11,224 nt of DNA from Halanaerobium sp. (GTDB lineage: Bacteria; Bacillota; Halanaerobiia; Halanaerobiales; Halanaerobiaceae). The notes beneath the pieces are model-generated. The model did no database searches and was not told where the DNA came from. It was given only the letters and a program-made list of their open reading frames with translations. Shown here piece after piece: positions 7,229-11,224 of this stretch. Position numbers and translations under genes: made by a program. Each line of letters starts with the position of its first letter. Position 1 is the stretch's first letter. The DNA lies in NCBI GenBank assembly GCA_003070825.1, contig QBLP01000042.1, positions 1-11,224 on the forward strand, in the 5' to 3' direction.

Positions 7229-7315
7229 GTTTTAAATGGTAACGGCCACCTGGGGATATTTGGAAAATATCGAAATTAAGATTTAAACAATCATCATCCG
7301 AAGATCAACCGAACA

Positions 7316-7351
7316 GTACCAGGTCCAAAACGTCCGTTTTGGACCTGGTAC
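7316..7351. repeat. Perfect 16-bp inverted repeat with 4-nt loop just after polC
   Basis: GTACCAGGTCCAAAAC (7316-7331) and GTTTTGGACCTGGTAC (7336-7351) are exact reverse complements around a 4-nt loop (GTCC on plus, GGAC on minus). On the polC transcript it starts 8 nt after the stop codon. There is no U-tract on either side in either direction, so it is not a standard intrinsic terminator. It could be an RNA 3'-end stabiliser, a factor-assisted terminator, or a copy of a dispersed palindromic (REP-like) element. The symmetry is certain; the role is not known from this window. Confidence 0.9.
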
Positions 7352-7359
7352 CAAAGGTT

Positions 7360-10300
7360 TTAAAACAGAGACAACTGATTTCGTTCCGGCATTCCCTCCA
7401 GTGAGCCGTGCTCTCTTAAAACTTCAATTACCGTAGAAGTTAGAGAAGTTCGGTTTGATAACTCTTCAATAGAAGTAAAATCTGATTTTTGTCTTTCAAG
7501 AACAACACTTTCGGCAGCACTTCCACCGAGCCCCTGAAGGCTGATTAGTGGTGCTAAAAGTTTATTCTCCTCTTTTTTAATAAAGCGGTCAGCTTCAGAT
7601 TCATAGATATCAACCGGCAGGAACTCAATTCCTCTGATCATAGCTTCCAGTACAATTCTTAAAACAGTAAGAGTTCCGCTTTCTTTCGCTGTCATATCAT
7701 TACCTAGAGCTTCCAGCTCTTCAATCTTATTAATCACCTTTTCTCTGCCATTACAGGCAAGCTGGGCGTCAAAATCACCAGCTTTAATTGAGAAATAAGC
7801 AGTATAAAAGGCAGCAGGATGGTGGACTTTGAAATAAGCAATTCTGTAAGCCATTGTTACATAGGCCGCAGCATGTGCCTTGGGAAACATATATTTAATC
7901 TTTTTACAGGAATCAATATACCAGTCCGGCACACTATTTTCCCGCATTGCCTGTTCTTCTTCTTCAGTCAGCCCTTTACCTTTACGAACATGCTCCATAA
8001 TCCAGAAAGCAGTTGATGGCTCAACTCCACGCTGAAGTAAATAGTTCATAATGTCATCTCGAACTGAAATAACTTCTGCCAGTTCTGCTTTGCTATCTCT
8101 AATTAAATCTTGAGCATTGTTTAACCAGACATCAGTTCCATGAGAAAGTCCACTAATTCGGACCAGTTCTGCAAAAGTGGTCGGTCTGGTATCTCTGAGC
8201 ATCTGCTGAACAAACGAAGTTCCAAACTCGGGTATTCCTAATGTACCAATATCAGTTCCCAGCAGTTCGGGGTCAACTCCAAGAATCTCAGTACTAGAAA
8301 AAATGCTCATTGTATCCGGATCATCGAGGGGAATATCCTGAGGTTCAATCCCTGTCATATCCTGCAGCAGTCTAAGTGAAGTAGGATCATCGTGCCCGAG
8401 TAGATCAAGTTTTAAAATTCGTCCACTTATTGAATGATAGTCAAAGTGGGTTGTTCTAATATCGGTATCCTGATCATTAGCCGGATGCTGAATTGGGCTG
8501 AAATCAAATATTTCATTAGATTTGGGAACAATCATTAGCCCTCCCGGATGCTGTCCGGTGGTCCTGCGAACTCCAGTACAACCTGCTACCAGACGATCAA
8601 TTTCTGCTCTTTTGACCTCCATGCCTTTATCATCAAGATAATTTTTGACAAAACCAAAAGCGGTGCGGTCTGCAATTGTAGAAATTGTACCTGCTTTATA
8701 TACATAATCTCTACCGAAGAATTCTTCTGTATATTTATGGATCTTACCCTGGTATTCACCAGAAAAGTTTAAATCAATATCAGGTACTTTATCTCCTTTG
8801 AAGCCCATAAAGACTTCAAATGGTATATCAAAACCATCTTTTATATATTCAGTTCCACAGTGGGGACAGACTTTATCTGGTAAATCAACTCCGGTTCCAA
8901 TTGACCCATCAGTAATAAATTCATGTTTAGAACACTGAGGACAGCGGTAGTGTGGCGGCAGTGGGTTAACCTCTGTAATTTCGGTCATCGTTGCCACAAA
9001 TGAAGAACCAACAGAGCCTCGCGACCCTACCAGATATCCATCCTCAAGTGATTTTTTAACCAGTTTATGGGCGATTAAATAAATAACTGCAAAGCCATTT
9101 TCAATAATTGAAGAAAGCTCTTTTTCCAGCCTGTCAATCACTAACTGTGGCAGCTCTTCTCCGTAAAACTCGTGTGCCCGCTCATAAGACATCTGACGGA
9201 TTTCTTCTTCTGCTCCTTCAATCTCCGGGGTAAATAGTCCATCAGGTATTGGTTTAATCTTATCGATCTTAGCAGCGATTTTATTAGGATTTTCAACCAC
9301 AATTTCTTTTGCTGTTTCCTCGCCAAAATATGAAAATTCATTGAGCATTTCCTCTGTTGTTCTGTAATAAATTGGCGGCTGCTGATCAGCATCGTTAAAA
9401 CCCTGACCTGTCTGTAATATTTCTCTAAAAATACTGGCTTTAGGATCCAAAAAGTGGGCATCTGTAGTTGCTACCACAGGTTTGTTTAATTCCTGACCGA
9501 GCTGATAGATTTTACGATTAATTTCTTTTAGATCATCTCTGGAATTAACCTTGTCCGGAATTAAAAATTGATTATTGCCCAGAGGCTGCAGCTCTAGATA
9601 ATCATAGAGCTTTGCTATTTTCTTTATTTCATTTCGTGGTCTGTTGTTCACAAATGCTTTATATATCTGACCTGCCTCACAGGCTGATCCGATAATCAAT
9701 CCCTCTCTGTGCTGGAGAAGCACACTCTTTAAAATTCTTGGCTTTTTATAAAAATTATTTAAATGAGAAATTGAAATCAACTTATAGAGATTTTTAAGCC
9801 CCTTTTTGTTCTCTGCCAGAATCACAGCATGAAAAGGACGCAGATCCTTCCAATCTATTTTGGAAATATAACTGTTGATCTGATTAAGATTATCTGAGCC
9901 GTCAGCCTTTATGATTTCTAGCAGGTTAAATAAGACTTCTGCTGTTGCAGCTGCATCATCCAGAGCCCGGTGGTGGTTTTCTAAATCTACACCAAAATAT
10001 TTAGCAAGTGTGTTAAGCTTGTGATTTTTACTGTCTTTAACTAAGGCTCTTGCCAGCCCCAGAGTATCAAGTACTGTGTAGTCATCTTTTTCGATTTCTA
10101 ATTTTTCAAGTGCTGTACGAATAAATCCATAATCAAAATCTGCATTATGAGCTACCAGTACACCATCTCCAGCAAAATTAACAAAATCATTGATTACAGC
10201 CTCCAGGTCTGGAGCATCAGCAACCATTCTGTCATTAATTCCTGTGATCTCAGTAATCTTAGCCGGAATTTTTACACCTGGATTGATAAATGATTTAAAT

Positions 10301-11224
10301 TCATCGATTTTTTCTCCATTTTTTATCTTTACAGCTCCAATTTCAATTATTTCGTGCTGGGAAGGATTTAAACCGGTAGTTTCTAAATCAAAAACAATAA
10401 ATTCTGTCTGATCTATAGCTGAAGGATAGGGGTTGTTAATAATTGGCTCACCATCATCAACCAGATAGGCTTCAACGCCATAGATGATCTTTACTCCGTG
10501 CCTTTCTCCAGCTGAATAGGCATCGGGAAAAGCCTGAACAACTCCATGATCTGTAATCGCAATTGCCTGGTGGCCCCAGTCTCCAGCCCTTTTTACTACA
10601 TCTTTAACATTAATAACAGAATCCATGGCGCTCATCTGAGTGTGCAGGTGGAGTTCAACTCTTTTTTCTTCAGCTTGATCCTGTCTTTTTTCTTTTTCTA
10701 CAGGCACCAGATCGTTAAACATAATCCCCCATTCTTTACTATAGGGGTCAAAAGTCACTTTACCTCTGATTTTTAAGTGCTGTCCTTTAGCTAAACCATC
10801 TAAAAAATCATCTTTTTCGTCAGTAAAAGTTTTAGCAGAAATAGAGCTGTCATAGTCTGTAATCTTTAAAATATAAAGATAGCTTCCCTTGCGTGTTTGG
10901 CGGACATCCATATCGAAGAGATCTGCCTCAACAATAACAGACGGAATTTCAGTGTCTAAATCGACTAGATCATGAGTTTTTTGGCCTCTGATTACCCGAC
11001 CGTAGCGGCCTTTATTTTTGCTGCTTTTACGCTTAGTAGAGCGTGATCTCCCTTGTGAACCTCCCTTTGAATAGTTTTGAGAAGGAGGAGCAGTTCTTTC
11101 CGAACGCTGCTTAAACTTAGTCGGATCGGCCTTTTCTTCTATTTCCGGCAGGAAATCTCCATTGTGGACACTGACTTTTTCAATTCCACTCAAATATTTA
11201 CTAATATTATTTTCCAGAAAACTA
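7360..11224 (-). CDS. polC: DNA polymerase III alpha subunit, PolC type, 5' end outside the window
   Basis: PolC is the replicative polymerase of low-GC Gram-positives, with built-in 3'-5' proofreading. Residue numbers count from the first complete visible codon; 1287 codons are visible of about 1430. The TTG at 11191-11193 is an internal Leu, because the frame stays open and PolC-like (SFLENNISKYL) to the edge. In order: part of the N-terminal domain, a basic low-complexity linker (about 35-82), an OB-fold (about 95-180), and the PHP domain beginning HLHT (192-195) with DH (225-226) and E251. The DEDD exonuclease is inserted in the PHP domain: DLE (279-281), D362, H418 and D423. PHP then resumes. 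The polymerase follows, with a four-Cys zinc site (761, 764, 786, 789), catalytic PDIDLNF (D815, D817) and KLD (D940). The last five residues, QLSLF, are the sliding-clamp-binding motif. All key residues look intact. Stop TAA at 7360-7362. Confidence 0.98.
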   Translation of the reverse strand, partial: SFLENNISKYLSGIEKVSVHNGDFLPEIEEKADPTKFKQRSERTAPPSQNYSKGGSQGRSRSTKRKSSKNKGRYGRVIRGQKTHDLVDLDTEIPSVIVEADLFDMDVRQTRKGSYLYILKITDYDSSISAKTFTDEKDDFLDGLAKGQHLKIRGKVTFDPYSKEWGIMFNDLVPVEKEKRQDQAEEKRVELHLHTQMSAMDSVINVKDVVKRAGDWGHQAIAITDHGVVQAFPDAYSAGERHGVKIIYGVEAYLVDDGEPIINNPYPSAIDQTEFIVFDLETTGLNPSQHEIIEIGAVKIKNGEKIDEFKSFINPGVKIPAKITEITGINDRMVADAPDLEAVINDFVNFAGDGVLVAHNADFDYGFIRTALEKLEIEKDDYTVLDTLGLARALVKDSKNHKLNTLAKYFGVDLENHHRALDDAAATAEVLFNLLEIIKADGSDNLNQINSYISKIDWKDLRPFHAVILAENKKGLKNLYKLISISHLNNFYKKPRILKSVLLQHREGLIIGSACEAGQIYKAFVNNRPRNEIKKIAKLYDYLELQPLGNNQFLIPDKVNSRDDLKEINRKIYQLGQELNKPVVATTDAHFLDPKASIFREILQTGQGFNDADQQPPIYYRTTEEMLNEFSYFGEETAKEIVVENPNKIAAKIDKIKPIPDGLFTPEIEGAEEEIRQMSYERAHEFYGEELPQLVIDRLEKELSSIIENGFAVIYLIAHKLVKKSLEDGYLVGSRGSVGSSFVATMTEITEVNPLPPHYRCPQCSKHEFITDGSIGTGVDLPDKVCPHCGTEYIKDGFDIPFEVFMGFKGDKVPDIDLNFSGEYQGKIHKYTEEFFGRDYVYKAGTISTIADRTAFGFVKNYLDDKGMEVKRAEIDRLVAGCTGVRRTTGQHPGGLMIVPKSNEIFDFSPIQHPANDQDTDIRTTHFDYHSISGRILKLDLLGHDDPTSLRLLQDMTGIEPQDIPLDDPDTMSIFSSTEILGVDPELLGTDIGTLGIPEFGTSFVQQMLRDTRPTTFAELVRISGLSHGTDVWLNNAQDLIRDSKAELAEVISVRDDIMNYLLQRGVEPSTAFWIMEHVRKGKGLTEEEEQAMRENSVPDWYIDSCKKIKYMFPKAHAAAYVTMAYRIAYFKVHHPAAFYTAYFSIKAGDFDAQLACNGREKVINKIEELEALGNDMTAKESGTLTVLRIVLEAMIRGIEFLPVDIYESEADRFIKKEENKLLAPLISLQGLGGSAAESVVLERQKSDFTSIEELSNRTSLTSTVIEVLREHGSLEGMPERNQLSLF

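Noticed and set aside
7221..7230. Palindrome ACTTGCAAGT over the -35 as an operator
   Set aside because: Ten-base perfect palindromes are expected several times by chance in 11 kb, and no second copy near the promoter was seen.
7255..7271. Small inverted repeat GATATTT/AAATATC with a 3-nt loop upstream of the promoter
   Set aside because: Only 7 bp and AT-rich, with no U-tract; chance in this base composition is likely. Nothing else clear was seen between 7229 and 7315.
7316..7351. Hairpin as a standard intrinsic terminator of polC
   Set aside because: No run of U follows the stem in either direction; it was listed as an inverted repeat of unknown role instead.
9141..9461. Minus-strand 106-aa reading frame
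   Set aside because: Out-of-frame shadow inside polC, whose own frame is continuous and conserved through this stretch.
11191..11193. TTG as the polC start codon
   Set aside because: The frame remains open upstream to the window edge with PolC-like residues, there is no ribosome binding site, and PolC should have about 150 more N-terminal residues; it is an internal leucine.

Overview
The window is a run of nine co-directional protein genes, all on the minus strand. It is the conserved translation and transcription 'nusA-infB' operon of a Gram-positive (Firmicutes-type) bacterium, with the DNA polymerase gene polC just upstream. In transcription order (right to left) the genes are polC (5' end outside the window), rimP, nusA, rnpM (ylxR), infB, rbfA, nrnA, truB and ribF (3' end outside the window). 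PolC-type polymerase III, the polC-rimP-nusA-ylxR-infB-rbfA-truB-ribF order, strong GGAGG-type ribosome binding sites and AT-rich DNA all point to a low-GC Firmicute. Protein style (many Glu/Asp, an acidic NusA tail) makes an anaerobic, possibly halophilic lineage such as Halanaerobiales a reasonable guess. That lineage call is inference.

Region by region: 1-710 holds the N-terminal part of the FAD synthetase/riboflavin kinase RibF. 727-1620 is the tRNA pseudouridine-55 synthase TruB. 1613-2590 is the DHH-family nanoRNase/pAp phosphatase NrnA. 2574-2957 is the ribosome-binding factor RbfA. 2970-5033 is initiation factor IF2. 5064-5324 is the small RNA-binding protein RnpM/YlxR. 5364-6587 is NusA and 6606-7067 is the 30S assembly factor RimP. 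The only sizeable gap, 7068-7359, carries a convincing sigma-A-type promoter and a leader with a Rho-independent terminator placed before rimP. Next to the polC stop it also carries a perfect 16-bp inverted repeat. 7360-11224 is PolC.

The genes work together in making ribosomes and starting translation: RimP and RbfA mature the 30S subunit, IF2 places initiator tRNA, TruB modifies tRNA, and NusA couples transcription elongation and termination to this set. NrnA clears very short RNAs and pAp, and RibF makes FMN/FAD. Gaps between genes are short (12-33 nt) or the genes overlap (rbfA/nrnA 17 nt, nrnA/truB 8 nt), which fits one polycistronic transcript with translational coupling. Two genes (rimP, rnpM) most likely start at TTG codons downstream of the longest reading frame, judged from ribosome-binding-site spacing.

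I see no mobile gene, CRISPR array, tRNA or rRNA and no new multi-gene system. The points most worth following are the leader terminator before rimP-nusA (a candidate NusA autoregulatory attenuator), the perfect hairpin after polC (a possible REP-like element), the absence of ylxQ and ylxP from the operon, and the strongly acidic C-terminal tail of NusA.
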